In this document: piece by piece, positions 13,147-25,519 of the stretch
How the letters are laid out: each line of letters begins with the position of its first letter
Numbering within the stretch: the stretch's first letter is position 1
NCBI GenBank assembly: GCA_026075535.2
Contig: AP026544.2
Coordinates: forward strand, 10,912,001 to 10,976,000
DNA from: Tricholoma matsutake
Taxonomy: Eukaryota > Basidiomycota > Agaricomycetes > Agaricales > Tricholomataceae
Reading direction: 5' to 3'
Length of the DNA: 64,000 bases
Position numbers and translations under genes: made by a program
The notes under the pieces: model-generated
Seen by the model: the letters and a program-made list of their open reading frames with translations, nothing else
The model's database searches: none
What the model was told of the DNA's origin: nothing

Positions 13147-13158
13147 GAAGAAAACTCT
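13016..13158 (+). promoter_or_regulatory. Putative transcript start, duplicated leader motif and self-priming site of element 3
   Basis: AGAGTTTTCT at 13016-13025 lies 32 bp downstream of TATATATA and is the exact reverse complement of AGAAAACTCT at 13149-13158. The latter starts 2 nt after the LTR end. CTTTGGNTTTCCCTTGCAAG occurs at 13026 and again at 13086, 60 bp apart. The same two features, with the same offset and spacing, occur in the intact element at 40303-40425. Inference: the RNA 5' end primes reverse transcription, as in Tf1/sushi elements. Confidence 0.6.
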
Positions 13159-13310
13159 CTCTTTAGTGGACTGAAGGTAGTAGGTTACCACAGCCAGCAA
13201 CTCAGTTTACAAAAATTTCGCACATTTTCATGCCTGCTTCACGACTTCAGAGAGCTTCGCTATCATCCCTCCACTCAACTCTTCTGCCCCTTTACACAAC
13301 TACCAACCTT

Positions 13311-13945
13311 CCCATGGAGATGGACAATGAAGACTGCCTCCAGCACATTGAAGCAAGCATTGCAGGCCTTGTACAGACTATGGCAGTATTCATGCAATGA
13401 GAGGTGGACCGTGAAGAGCCACAGGTGCTTCCAAGCATCTCCAACCCCACAGACCTAGAATCTCCTGGCCCAGTGGTTCCCAAAATCCATTGCAAAACAT
13501 CGTCGCAAGATTACCGCCCCAAGCCTGCAAACCCTGCAGACTTTTTGGGTGATTGCTCACAAGGATGAGCATTCCTGAATTTGTGCGCACTCTACTTTGC
13601 CCTCGCTCCTCATCAATTTGCGGATGAGCATGCACAGGTTATGTGGGCCCTCTCATTCATGAAGGGCAGACAAGCTGCACGGTTTGTGGATTGTCTCATG
13701 CGCAACTACCAACTAAGCGGAAGACTCCCCTACACCTCCTACTCTGATTTTGCAGCTAAATTTGCAAACAAGTTCTGTCTGAAGAATGAGATCCAATCTT
13801 TGCAGACCAAGCTTGAGACTGTGAAGTACTTCCAAGGTACACAAACCATTGGTGAGTACGTTGACAACTTTTGCAAACTGGTAGAGTGAGCGCAGTACTT
13901 CGAGGGCTCGCATATCGTCCTTAAATTTCGACAATTCATGAATCT
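13311..13945 (+). pseudogene. Gag remnant of element 3
   Basis: The reading includes ANPADFLGDCSQG, a stop, then FLNLCALYFALAPHQFADEH and a long helical block to TIGEYVDNFCKLVE. It follows the intact Gag (40580-41698) segment by segment: short N-terminus, ARAQGRAFLNSCELY-type block, then the VDDYIDEFKDLV-type block. An in-frame TGA at about 13565 and a stop at 13887-13889 break it. The frame runs on to a KFRQ block near 13925, where the deletion joins it to pol. The CCHC knuckle is gone. Confidence 0.75.
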
Positions 13946-16748
13946 GTCCCTGCACACCTCTATGAGTTTGAGGACCTATTTGCAAAGTCTTTGTTTGACC
14001 CCTTGCCTGACTGAAAGGTATGAGATCATGTGATCAAACTCATCCCTGGTGCGAAAGCCGCTAGCTGCAAGGTCTACCCCTTCGCGCCCAATGAATAGGC
14101 TGAGATGGACAAATTCATCCAGGAGAACCTAGCCACTGGCTGCATTCGCCCCTCGAAGTCGCCAATGGCATCCCACGTCTTCTTTATCAAGAAGAAGGAT
14201 GGATCCCTCCAGCTTGTACACAATTATCGCGCTCTCAATGCCCTCATGATCAAAAACTGATATCTGCTACCACTGATTTTGGAACTGTTAAATCAACTAC
14301 GAGGCACAAAATACTTTACAAAACTCGACGTGTGATGGGGGTACAACAATGTGCGCATGAAAAGGGGTGACAAATGGAAAACCACTTTTTGCACAAATCA
14401 TGGGCTTTTCAAACCCTTGGTGATGTTTTTCAGACTCACAAACTCCCCTTCCACATTCCAAACGATGATGAACAACATTTTTCAGGATCTCATTATGGAG
14501 GGAGTGGTCTGTGTCTACCTGGATGACATCCTCACCTTTACGAAATTGATTGATGAACATCGGCGCATTACGCACCTTGTCCTGGAGTGCCTTTGTGTGC
14601 ACAAGTTGTTTCTGCGACATGACAAGTGTGAGTTTGAGCAAACAATGATTGAGTACCTCGGACTCATCATATCCGAGGGCAAAATTCATATGGATCCTGT
14701 CAAGGTAGCAGGAGTCACCGAATGGCCCACCCCCACAATGCATAAGGAGGTACAGTCATTCCTAGGGTTCGCAAATTTCTATTGGTGCTTCATCGAAGAC
14801 TTTTTGCATCATGTGAAACCCCTCTTTGAGCTCACAAAGAAGGAGTGCAAATGGGAATGGGGACCTTTGGAACAAGGCGCCTTTGACAAAATCAAGAATT
14901 GGGTCACATCCTCCCCTATTCTCCATTTCACTGATGATGCCAAAGCATTTTGCATCGAGGCGGACAGCTCGGACTATGCGACCAGCTCAGTGCTGTCGCA
15001 GCAATCGGCCAACAATCTCAAACAGCACCCTATCATGTTCTACTCAAAATCACTCAATGTGGTCGAACAAAATTATGAGATCCATGACAAGGAGATGCTA
15101 GCAGTGATGAGATCATTAGAGGAATGGAGGCATTTCCTTGAAGGTGTGCAGCACAAGGTAGAGATCTGGACTGACCACAAAAATCTGGAGTACTTCATGA
15201 CTGCAAAAAAGCTAAATCGCAGACAAGCTTGCTGGTCACTCTATCTTTCATGGTTTGACTTCATCATGCACCACCATCCTGGAAAGAGTATGGGTAAATG
15301 CAATGCGCTTTCATGACGAGCCGATCATGCGAACAGTGCTGATGATAATTGCGACACTACCCTGCTCTGCCCTGAATTCTTCGCGATTCATGCACTCGAA
15401 GGGGTGACGATCGAAGGAGTGGAGCAAAATATATTGCACGAAGTGCGAAAGGGGGTTCGGGATGGAAAGAGCAAAGATGTGGTGGTACTAGCAATGAAGG
15501 AGTTGGATAGGGCCAAGGGCAAGACATTATGAAGCTTGGAGTGGACAGAGGAGGATGGATTATGGAGGTTTCATGATCACATTTACATTCCATGCAGGGT
15601 GCTGGAAAACACTCGAACTCATCTCGTGCAATTACTGGTGGCCAAACATGTTGTGCTTTGTCAGTCAGTACTGTAAGGCCTGCAATCTGTGTCTTTGCAC
15701 AAAGGCACAGAAGCGCCAACCTTTCGGCGAACTACACCCCCTCCCAATCCCTGAAAATTGCTGGGATGTGGTAAGTGTTGATTTCATCACCAAACTTCTG
15801 GACTCCCATGGCTTCAATGTGGTGATGGTGGTGATAGACTCGGTGAGCAAGCGCAGCCATTTCATACCCACTCACACCACCGTTACGGTGCTGGGATCGG
15901 CGCGATTGTACTTGCAGAACATGTGGAAGCTTCATGGCCTCCTGAAATTGATGCTCTCGGATTGGGGACTGCAGTTCATAGTGCAATTCATGCGCAAATT
16001 GTATCGCTTGTTGGGGATCACCATTTTGGCATCCACAGTGTATTACCCACAGTCTGATGGGCAGACCGAGCAAGTCAATCAGGAGCTCGAGCAGTACATC
16101 TGCATTTTTGTGAATGAGTGCCAAAATGATTGGGACACTCTGCTCCCTCTGGGCGAATTTGCATACAATAACCATGTCCACTCATCTACCCAGCACTCCC
16201 CCTTCTTTGTTGACACTGGCAGACATCTGTGGATGGGTTTTGAGCCCAACCAACAACCCTCGAGGCTTGAGGCAGTCAAGGAGTTTGCAGATCAGATGAA
16301 GTCAACGTTGGATGAGGCTTGTGCTGCCCTTGCCAAATCGAAGGATGATATGGCAAGGTACTATAACCAACAGCGAATCCCCGCATCAATTTTCGCCATC
16401 AGCAAAAAGGTCTTCCTGGATGCTTCAAATATCAGCACAACTAGACCCACAAAGAAATTTGCACACCACTTCCTGGGGCCATACCCAGTCATTTGTCCTG
16501 TCGGCTCGCATGCATATCACCTCCAACTGCCACCATTGATGGCTTGAATGCATCCGGTATTCCATGTTGCGATCTATGAAGCTGATGGCACCAAGGTCAG
16601 TGTCCTTATCAGTCATGTTAAACCTGCTTCAAGTTCTGATCTACTCACCATCCCACATAGTACTCCTTCCAATCTTCACCATCTCGAGCACATTTGGAAA
16701 GGGCCACCCCGTCTAAGTGCCACTTCCCCTTCGCAAATCAGGGAATGA
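13946..16748 (+). pseudogene. Pol remnant of element 3 (RT, RNase H, integrase)
   Basis: The sequence resumes at the EFEDLF block that sits just before RT in the intact copy. RT carries YLDD (about 14515-14526), followed by RNase H (EADSSDYATSSVLS, WTDHKNLEYF) up to a stop at 15314. The integrase follows at 15555-16547 with VSVDF, LSDWG and DGQTEQVNQ, so the three acidic residues remain, but DRG has become DWG. A small deletion near 15590 removes the two histidines of the HHCC finger. The reading ends soon after MHPVFHVA, and the chromodomain is absent. Several stops are TGA in place of the intact copy's CGA or CGG. The pattern suggests CpG decay. Confidence 0.82.
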
Positions 16749-16750
16749 CA

Positions 16751-17400
16751 TGACAGCTTCGCAGGACATCAGATGGATCAACAAAACCAAAGGCATCCTT
16801 GCTGGCCATGGGAGGGAAGGATAGCTGATCAAGATGGTGAGCCTTCCACCCCATTATGTCACTGCCATTGGCTACCTCCTAATGCTGATACCATTGCACC
16901 CATAGGAAATCAAGTCATCTAGGGCTATAGTCGATCATTCCTGGCCCTACATAAATGATGTTCACATGATAAATACCCAGAACGTGTGCGTAAAGATAAG
17001 GGTGGCATTGTTCCCCAGTACTATTTATGTAACAGCACATTTACACATGTCCATAGCCCTGGGGACTATATATATATACCTTGTTGATACATATTTGTAT
17101 CAACTACTTCTTGACTTACACCACATACACTTAGCTACCAAATAGATTGGTTTCTGCTCAGTTCTGTGCAAAGTAAGTCTTAAGTATTCAAGCTAGTAAC
17201 AATCCATTACATTTTTTTGAGCTAACCAACTATTTGGAAGCTACAAGCTTACTGGTTAGAAATTTCAGAAGAAATACTACCTTTTACAGACACCAAACAT
17301 AGCAATGCAAAGCCATTGGTGATAGGACAAATGATGACCATGACTGCTACTCAACAAGCCCCAATGCAAGTGGAAGGAGTGCAACCACCTTCCACTCCTC
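16751..17400. other. Junction region, possible 5' LTR of the next element
   Basis: No gene is seen. A TATATATATA box lies near 17070-17080 and is followed by an AT-rich leader before the gag-like frames of element 4. This is the expected place for a 5' LTR, but no second copy of the sequence was found after 24510, so its limits cannot be set. Confidence 0.35.
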
Positions 17401-17609
17401 AAAAAACATCTCAACAATCCGAATGAACCATAGTAGGAGGGTGGAGAGTAGACGAGAGTCCTAGGGTGGACTCTCTAAAGGCAAAGGCAACTGAACCCGG
17501 GCTGAAAACAACAACACATGCACCAGTGTCATCGATACCAGTGCCAACTGGATCTGCTATGCAAGTACCAAAGCCACAGGGACCTGGACAATGAGTAGGT
17601 GATAGGCGC

Positions 17610-20070
17610 GCATCCAGCATGCTGAATCCCTTCATTTCAGAACCTCAAAGGGATATGCCCCCACACTTCCCACTGGCCCTGGCATTCACATCTTTGCACC
17701 AACCCCCCAAAACTCCGGAAGCTCAGACCAGACGCTGACACTTGACATCAACATCACACTTACCTTGTATCCCAGAACACTTACGACCAACTATGGAGAC
17801 ATCCCATCTCGAAGCGGATGGGAACGAAGTATCAGATGGTGAAATCAAGGTCGAGGATCCTATGGAAATGCTTGAATGGTCTGAAGGCCTGGTATGGAAG
17901 GAAGGCCCATTCACAAAACCCTCACCTACACATGAAAATCAGGATTGTCGTGCATGCCCAAACCATGGAGGTCCTAACCCTCGCGAAGAAGAATGTAGAC
18001 CTCTCATCAAAGATGTATAAGGACATGTACCTCGACATATTTAAGGCACTTATAGCAAAATGGGTCACTTCAAAAAAAAGGAATATGATAACATCAACTC
18101 CATCTGTAACAAATTTAGAAGACTACATGGAGTGACGAGCGGAGACCCCTCAACATCAACTTAAATGCAAGCCCAAGGATGTCCAAGTACCATGGGACAT
18201 CCAACCAGATTCTACCTACATGGACCCCGCCATCGAGAATGCCATTGCTAACATAAATGCACCTCAACAAGCCGGGGAATCAAACAATGACTACCATAAA
18301 CATCGCACTGCAGCTACTCAACATCAACATGTTATGTTTGATAAGACACCGTCCCCAAGGACCTTCCACCAGCCTGATCCCACTGAAGACATGGAATCTA
18401 CATGGCCATTCGCTACTGGAACCTCTGACACATTGGGATTTATGATCCAAGTACCCTGAGCAGCGCAAATCCCTATGGCCAACACTATCAAAGACAGAAT
18501 TGCCTACCAATGCCTCAGGAACAAGGATCTTGAAATAGCTGGGAGTTTGTTATATGACGACCAAAGGATAATGTTCAATGGACATTGTCACATCGATATG
18601 TTGAACCCTCGCTATACCCGGGTGGGAAGAGCAACTCGAACACCTAGTGAACCTAGTGGCAATGGCAATGGACCAGAGGACCAGAACAATGGGAGTTGAC
18701 AACGACCCCCAGATCCACCTGCTGCCCCACACGGCTCCACTTGAGATTGTACCTCCTACGGTTGAGCTGGGAATAGTGGCGGTGGTGGAGGTGGTGACAG
18801 CAGACCCCCCAATGGTGGAGGAGGCTTTGACCCTGCTGGAGATGATCCAGATTGACAGGATAACCAATGGCCCCTACATAGAGGTTACTCTATGCCACCA
18901 GCAGATCAAGCCAGGTTATATACCCCTGGCATGTGCGGTACCTCAGAACACCACCATAACCAGATGCATGACCGATTACTTTGACTGTGCCGAGAACACC
19001 TCACTATCTGACTCAGAATCCCTGAAGGAACAAAAGTCCATCAAGCTGACACCAGTTCTGTAGGCCAGTACAGCAGATCACCTAAGTTCTTGGACTTAGA
19101 GAACTGGCTCATCAACATGGTCGTGATGCTCCAAGTCATCCAGTATGGAGGAGATGACCGTGACCAGGAATGCATGCTCTGGATACCTGAACTTTTGGAT
19201 GGCGAAGTGAAGAAATGGTACTCTCAACATGTTATCCATGTAAATCGATTGCAACTACACTGGACTTTTGAAGATGTAGTTATTGGCCTGTACAATTGAT
19301 TCACACACCTGATGACTATGCAAGATGCCTGTGAGGTGTATGCTGCCACATGCTACACAGACAAGCTTGGCATTCAAGGATATTATGACACTCTCATAGA
19401 TCACCCCCAGAACATGTTGGTCTACCCGGATGCCTATAACATCATGGACACCTTCCTATGCAGCCTCCCTAAGGAAATGCATACAAAAATGCTTGAGAAT
19501 GGGCTCACACCAGAAGCGAATACCATCAAGGATTTTGTATCTGAAGGCAAAGCACTGGAAGCAGCTATGAAAACCATGGAACACTATAATCAGCACTCAA
19601 CGAGTGCTACCCATACCACAGAAGCACCCAAGACCCAAAGCCAACATGAGGACAAGGCAAAGAAGGTTGGTGTAACCTTCATAAAGAGGTCAGACTTAAA
19701 CCAAGACAATGGCAGACCAAGGCCTAGGTTCTTCACAAATAACCGCATGAACAACAATTGGTCAAATATCAAACCTCAGACTAATGATAATCATAGCACA
19801 CCCAAGGGCCCCTAATGACAAACATCAAGTGCCTCAGGTTGCAGCTATACCTGCAGCAGAAGATGTAATATGCTTCAACTGTGATGAACCAGGACACTAT
19901 GCTAGGGATTGCAAAAAACCAAAACAGAATAAGTCACATGTATGTGCAGCCCACACTGCTATTGTTGACAATGAAGATACTGGCAACAATGAACAGGATG
20001 ACCAAGCCCTAGAACATAGCATCCAACAATCCACCAGATCCCAAGGCTACAGAGCGATGAGGACAATATG
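17610..20070 (+). pseudogene. Gag remnant of element 4 with CCHC zinc knuckle
   Basis: The N-terminal part is a proline- and charge-rich linker broken across frames (17742-18135, 18220-18699). The capsid-like part runs from 19090 to 19815 with DLENWLINMVV, LDGEVKKWYSQHV and WTFEDVVIGLYN, and continues after a stop at 19297-19299. A frameshift near 19800 leads to the nucleocapsid knuckle CFNCDEPGHYARDC near 19874-19915. The pattern CX2CX4HX4C is complete. The protein would package element RNA, but stops and frame changes make this copy inactive. Confidence 0.78.
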
Positions 20071-20269
20071 ATTGAGGTCAACGTATATGACAATAACGAC
20101 TGGTATGACCACTTGTCTGACACAGAACACATGTGCGTGATTGGGGAAACGGAACAGATACCAATGATTAAACCACATGACGATGGACTGGCACGAGACA
20201 TGGACAAAGCTCGCTTTCGGAAAATACACTTACATGCAGACAAGACGGCAAGACCTTGACCAGAATATA

Positions 20270-23200
20270 GACCTGAAGAAAAGGAATGCTTAGCCACACT
20301 GGTATCCATTGGTGGATGCAAAGCCTGGACCCTATGGGACTCAGGAAGCACAATAATGGGTCTGACCCCCACCTTTGCTCAAGTTGCCAACATCCGGATT
20401 TTTCCATTGACGAACCCTCATATGTTACAGTTGGGGACTGTGGGAAGCTGAGCGACAGTAAACTATGGCACGGACATTAGACTTGAGGCCCCAGGCATAA
20501 GTGATGATACTTATGTAGATATTGTGAACTTCGACTGCTACAATATGATAATTGGAACACCATTTATGCACAAGAACAAGGTTATACTAGATTTCGAAAA
20601 TAGACAAGTAATCGTCAATGGAAAACCAACACCCACTGTGAAAATACTATTGGACGATAATGATGGACGGCTATGCTGATATCGAAGTGTTGACAAATGC
20701 AAGAACTGACTACATGGTAGCAAGCCAATCATGGAAGAAATACTGGATGATGACAACAAGAAAAATGGACAAACATTACCTGAAGGAGTCCCCGCACTCC
20801 TTATGGATGAAGAAGAGTTACTCTTCTTCAGGGGGAAAAACTGGCAACAAAATCGCAAAAACCTAGAAAGAATCATGAACAACCTAATGTCATGGAATGC
20901 CAACCTACTTCATCAAAGGTAAAAGTAGAGGATATGATCACGGACAAAGAGGAAAGGATCATTGAGGAACGAGACAAGGCAACAATGAGTCAAAGCACTC
21001 ATTCCTTCTGGGATAGACCAATACCTCAACCGCAACACAACTGGCTGCATGACCCCAGGATGCCAGATGAATGGAATGCTGTGGTAGCATCCATGAGAGC
21101 TTATGATAGAAACCCTAGGTTACTGAAGGGAGAACAGTACCAAGAAGCACTCGAAGACGAGATATCTGAACCTTCAGAATTCATGGATCGACAACCCAGC
21201 CTGTTGGACCACCGCAAGAAGCAAGACTCAGTATGACTGAACCCTCAGAAAACCGACTCAGAACAGGATTTCAAGACACTTTGTTCTAGGCTCCACAAAC
21301 CTAAGAAACCACCAGACCCACATGAAAAACAACACAAGGAACAGCATAGGCAGAAAGGCAAGTCCAGGATGTTGGGACTTGCCAAAGAAGAACTACCCAC
21401 ATTTACAACAACAATGGCATGATGAATTCTCAGATATCTTAGGGGGAACCCGAGACCAATTACCACCTTGGAGAGAGGTGAACCATGAGATTAACCTTAT
21501 CGATAACAACAAGCGATATCATTACCACCTACCAAAAGTACCAAACTCTCTACATGAACAATTCCATGAGAAAATCAATCGATATGTGAATGCAGGATGG
21601 TGGGAACCACGATCTGTGAACCAAGCATCCCCAATGCTCTGCCTGAGCAAGAAGGATGGAAAATTATGAACTGTTGTGGATGCCCGACAATGAAACAACA
21701 ATACAATTAAGGACATTACCCCCTTACTGGACCAAGATATTATTTGTGAAGATGTGGCCCGAGCCAAGATTCGCTCAAAAGTTGACTTATCTGATGCATA
21801 TGAACAGGTTCGAGTACAAAAAGAAGATGTCTGGAAAACTGCATTTGCCACAATTGCAGGAACCTACATCAGTAACATCATGCAGCAAGGGGATTGTAAT
21901 GCACCAGCAACCTTCCAATGACTCATGACATCTATCTTCAGGGATATCATTGGTAAATTCCTGCATGTCTACCTGGACGACATTTTCATTTACTTGGACA
22001 CCCTTGAGGAACACAAAGCCCACCTTCCTATCATCTTCAAATGCCTCAGAAAAAACCAGTTATATCTCAAATGGTTGAAGTGGGAGCTGTATGCTGAACA
22101 AATTGACTGCCTCAGTCATGTAATCAACAAAGACGGCATACATGCAGACACAGACAAGTTATCTCATATTCGGGAGTGGCACACCCCATGGAATTATAAT
22201 GACATCCAGCGTTTTGTGGGCTTGGTAAATTACCTAGCCAACTTCCTGCCAGATATCATGTACTACATGGGGCCCCTACTAGCAATGACACAAAATGGAA
22301 CTCCTTTCCACCGGTGACCAATTCACCAATGGTGTTTTGATATGATCAAGTGGATCTGCTGCAAAACCCCAATAATCACACCTATCGACCCGAAACATAG
22401 TTTACGGCTGCCCAGCATAACTATGCAGTGCATGAGTTGGAAACTCTTGCGATCCTCGAAGCATTATCAAAATGGGAAGATAAACTCATTGGATACCACA
22501 CACATATCATCACCAACCATAAGGCACTCAAATTCTTTCAAACTCAAGCAAATCTATCAGGTTGACAACAGAGATGGATAGATTATCTTTCTCGATTCGA
22601 CTTTGACATCACCTATGTCAAAGGCGAACTCAACAAGGTAGCCAATTGCCTATCACAATATTATGAGAGCGATACCTTAACTGATACTCATCAACCTCAC
22701 GAATACGTGCAGGCTGACATTTGTATCGATCCTGCTGGGGACGACCTGCCTGGCCAATGGTATCAAGAAGTCACATCAAAAATAATTGAATTGCAAGCCA
22801 TACATAGTATGGAACATTGCTGTAGTAAACAACTACAAGAACAACAAGAAACACGTGACTTAGAGGCCAAACCTATGGACTAGGCTAATCAATGCATAAT
22901 CGATAATGTGTCTAACATGGCTGAGGCCCCATCCATATCTGAAAAAATACCTGAGAACCCTGCTCCATCATCCTATGGTGACAATATCACCTTAGCTGAA
23001 ATGCTCTTTGAATGAACATCAAATGCTACACCAAGAACATGGGGGAACAAAGAATTCATCAAACAAATCCAATCTGGCTACAAAGATGATAAGTTATTTG
23101 CACTTATCCTAAAAAACCCAGCGAATACACTGACTTTGAGGTCAAGGATGACCTCATCTGGTGAAAAAACCAACAATCCATCAAAGTTGTATGCATCCCC

Positions 23201-24505
23201 CATGACCGAGGTACAATTACGCAGGTACTGGACCAAGCACACACCATCCTCGGACACTTTGGAGATCAATGGACAAATGAGTACATCTGACGATGGTACT
23301 GGTGGCCTCTTATGAACAAGGACACCCGCGAGTTCTGTTGGACCTGCGAACTCTGTCAACGTGCAAAAGGATCCAATGCAAAACTGTTTGGAAAGCTCAA
23401 CCCCTTACCAATACCAATCAAACCATGGGATTCTATTGGAATGGACTTCATAGGACCATTCCCAGAATTGAAAGGCTTTAATTACCTCTGGGTGATTATA
23501 TGCCCAATGACTAGCATGGTCCACCTTATCCCAGTACACACCAAGATGAAAGCATCCGATCTATCATGGATATACCGATGGGAAATCATATGCTTGCATG
23601 GCCTACCAAGTTCAGTCGTAAGCGACAGGGACACAAAGTTTACATCAAAATAGTGGCACGAGCTCCACAAAATGCTAGGAACCAAACTACTAATGTCCAC
23701 CTCGTATCATCCGCAAATGGATGGTCAGACTGAGCATGCCAATTGAAACATCAGGCAAATATTTCATACGATCATCCGCAACGATCAGAAGGACTGGGCA
23801 GATAGAGTCAATCTCACAGAGTTTTCCACCAAATATGCACCGTTTGAACTCAACAACGGGTATATGCCATCCATGATATGGGAGATTCAATCAGACAACA
23901 CTATCCCTAAGGGAATAAAAGAATTTGCGAGGCAAGCTTTACAGAATCTTGCCAATGCTCACGATGCTATCATTGAAGCTCAGGTATTCCAAACATACCA
24001 TGTGAACAACTGTTGGACAAAGGAACCAAAGATCACCAAAAGGGAATTGGTATTCTTATCTACAAAAAACCTCAACTTACCATCTGGACGAGTACACAAG
24101 CTTTGTCCAAAGTTCATTGGACCATACAAGATTCTCAAGGCAAAACATGAAACATCTACATACACATTGGAACTACCTACAGTGTTGCAAGCCCAGTGAA
24201 TTGTACCCTCATTTCACGTATCACTACTACGACCCTACCACCCAAACACTGACTCTATGTTTCCAAATAGAGTCCACCCAGAACCGTATGACTTTGGAAT
24301 GCTGGATGACCAAGAGTGGTTTGTGGACAAATTAATCGGACATCGATGGGGAAAAGAAAAAAAACTTGAGTTTAAAGTTTGATGGTCATTAGGCGACACT
24401 ACCTGGGAACCATTGAGTTCTTGCAAAGAGCTCGAAGCATTGGACAGATACCTTGAAGTTCAGGGTGTACAATGGCCATCCCAGCTAGTCAAACACCAAA
24501 AATGA
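20270..24505 (+). pseudogene. Pol remnant of element 4 (protease, RT, RNase H, integrase, chromodomain)
   Basis: The protease motif DSGST is visible near 20338-20352, followed by a retropepsin-like DCYNMIIGTPF block. RT spans about 21400-22310 with LSKKDGKL, VDLSDAYEQV and YLDDIFIY (near 21969). A weak RNase H region follows. The integrase has CWTCELCQRAKG (about 23336), DSIGMDFIGPFPE, SDRDTKF and DGQTEH. A chromodomain-like end, WSLGDTTWEPLSSCKELE, lies near 24383-24436. Stops occur every 100-300 bp, many in places where CGA or CAG would be expected. No part is likely to be functional. Confidence 0.8.
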
Positions 24506-24561
24506 CAAGTACAGAAAGTTCCTGACCATGGGAACTTACATAATCAACTGCAAATATATTT

Positions 24562-25450
24562 TTGAACAAAGTTTTTCCCTTTTGCCAGCACAGCACTTGT
24601 TCATTACCAACACCAACTTATTTTGAACCATCAAGACATTTCAAAATGCAATGTTCCTACTCGCATGCTTCTAGCAATGACAGTCGTGGTAGAGGTGTAG
24701 GGAGGAGTCAGCAGAGTTCCAGAGTGAACTCTGCAGGGGGAAGGAGAGACCACCACTCACCAGAATGACAATATTGCAAATGATCAAGGTCACCAATTCA
24801 TCCCAGCACTTGCCAACCATCCATGGCTATGGAGGTCGATGAACCTACATGTAATCAGACCAGCAATCATCAGGAACAAGAGACCACTGAAGTTGACAAA
24901 ACGGTGGATGACTCAATACAATGATTGGGACATGCCAGCATCAATTGAGCACTTACAGACTTCATGCAACAAGATATCATAGCTCAGTTGGTCATAGGGC
25001 AACTGCTCGACAAGATTGACAGCCTTCGAGGAGAAGTGGACCATGTGAAGAAGACAACCATAACATTGGCATCCCAGATAATGGCAGACTCGCATAAACA
25101 CCCAGCTTCCCCCTCTCATGAAAGCCCCAAGGACCAAGACTGTCAAGCTCACAAAGTTTGCAAGCAAGAATGACCTACAGAAATGCAACCACTGCCAGTA
25201 AGACAGACTAGAATGGAGGATCGCCCACAATGCCCAGGTCCATCTTCACTCCCACCTTACTGGGGAGACTGGTACAGGCCACACTCACCGTCTCCCCCAT
25301 ACCGCCATGAACTCCTGCCTTGATGAAGGGAGGCTCCCCCACCATGTCATCGTTCACCACCTAGATGGAGATCCCCATCTCCCCCAGCCCCTTGAGAAAC
25401 TATTCAACAAAATCCACCACAGAGTGTAACACGAATCCTCAGCATCCCCA
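24562..25450 (+). pseudogene. Gag-like fragment with coiled coil, origin uncertain
   Basis: Directly after element 4, the frames at 24562-24768, 24830-24950 and 24964-25173 form a low-complexity, Ser/Arg- and Pro-rich protein with a leucine-rich helix (IAQLVIGQLLDKIDSLRGEV). The Ser/Arg-rich start and the DNA near 24680-24750 resemble the beginning of the element 4 gag near 17430-17490, so this may be a second, truncated copy of that lineage. It could instead be the N-terminal part of the Plavaka gene that follows. No enzyme domain is present. Confidence 0.4.
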
Positions 25451-25519
25451 TTCCAGAACATTGCCCATGCCATGACATATATCAGCCAGGTAAATCACCA
25501 AAGAACTCGACGATTGCTG

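Larger units (their letters stand above)
12549..16750 (+). mobile_element. Decayed Ty3/Gypsy chromovirus (element 3), 3' end missing
   Basis: A 5' LTR is followed by gag and pol remnants closely related to the intact element at 39988-46034. The order LTR, gag, RT, RNase H, integrase is kept. A deletion at about 13945 removes the gag C-terminus, zinc knuckle and protease. The chromodomain and 3' LTR are absent after about 16750. Stops and Arg-to-Cys, Trp or His changes are frequent. Confidence 0.85.
17400..24510 (+). mobile_element. Decayed Ty3/Gypsy chromovirus of a second lineage (element 4)
   Basis: All domains can be followed in order on the plus strand: gag, CCHC knuckle, protease, RT, RNase H, integrase and chromodomain. 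They are spread over many frames with stops throughout. The Gag type (DLENWLINMVVMLQ, then GDDRDQECMLW) and the RT (YLDDIFIY) differ clearly from elements 1-3, so this is a separate lineage. LTRs could not be delimited. Confidence 0.82.
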
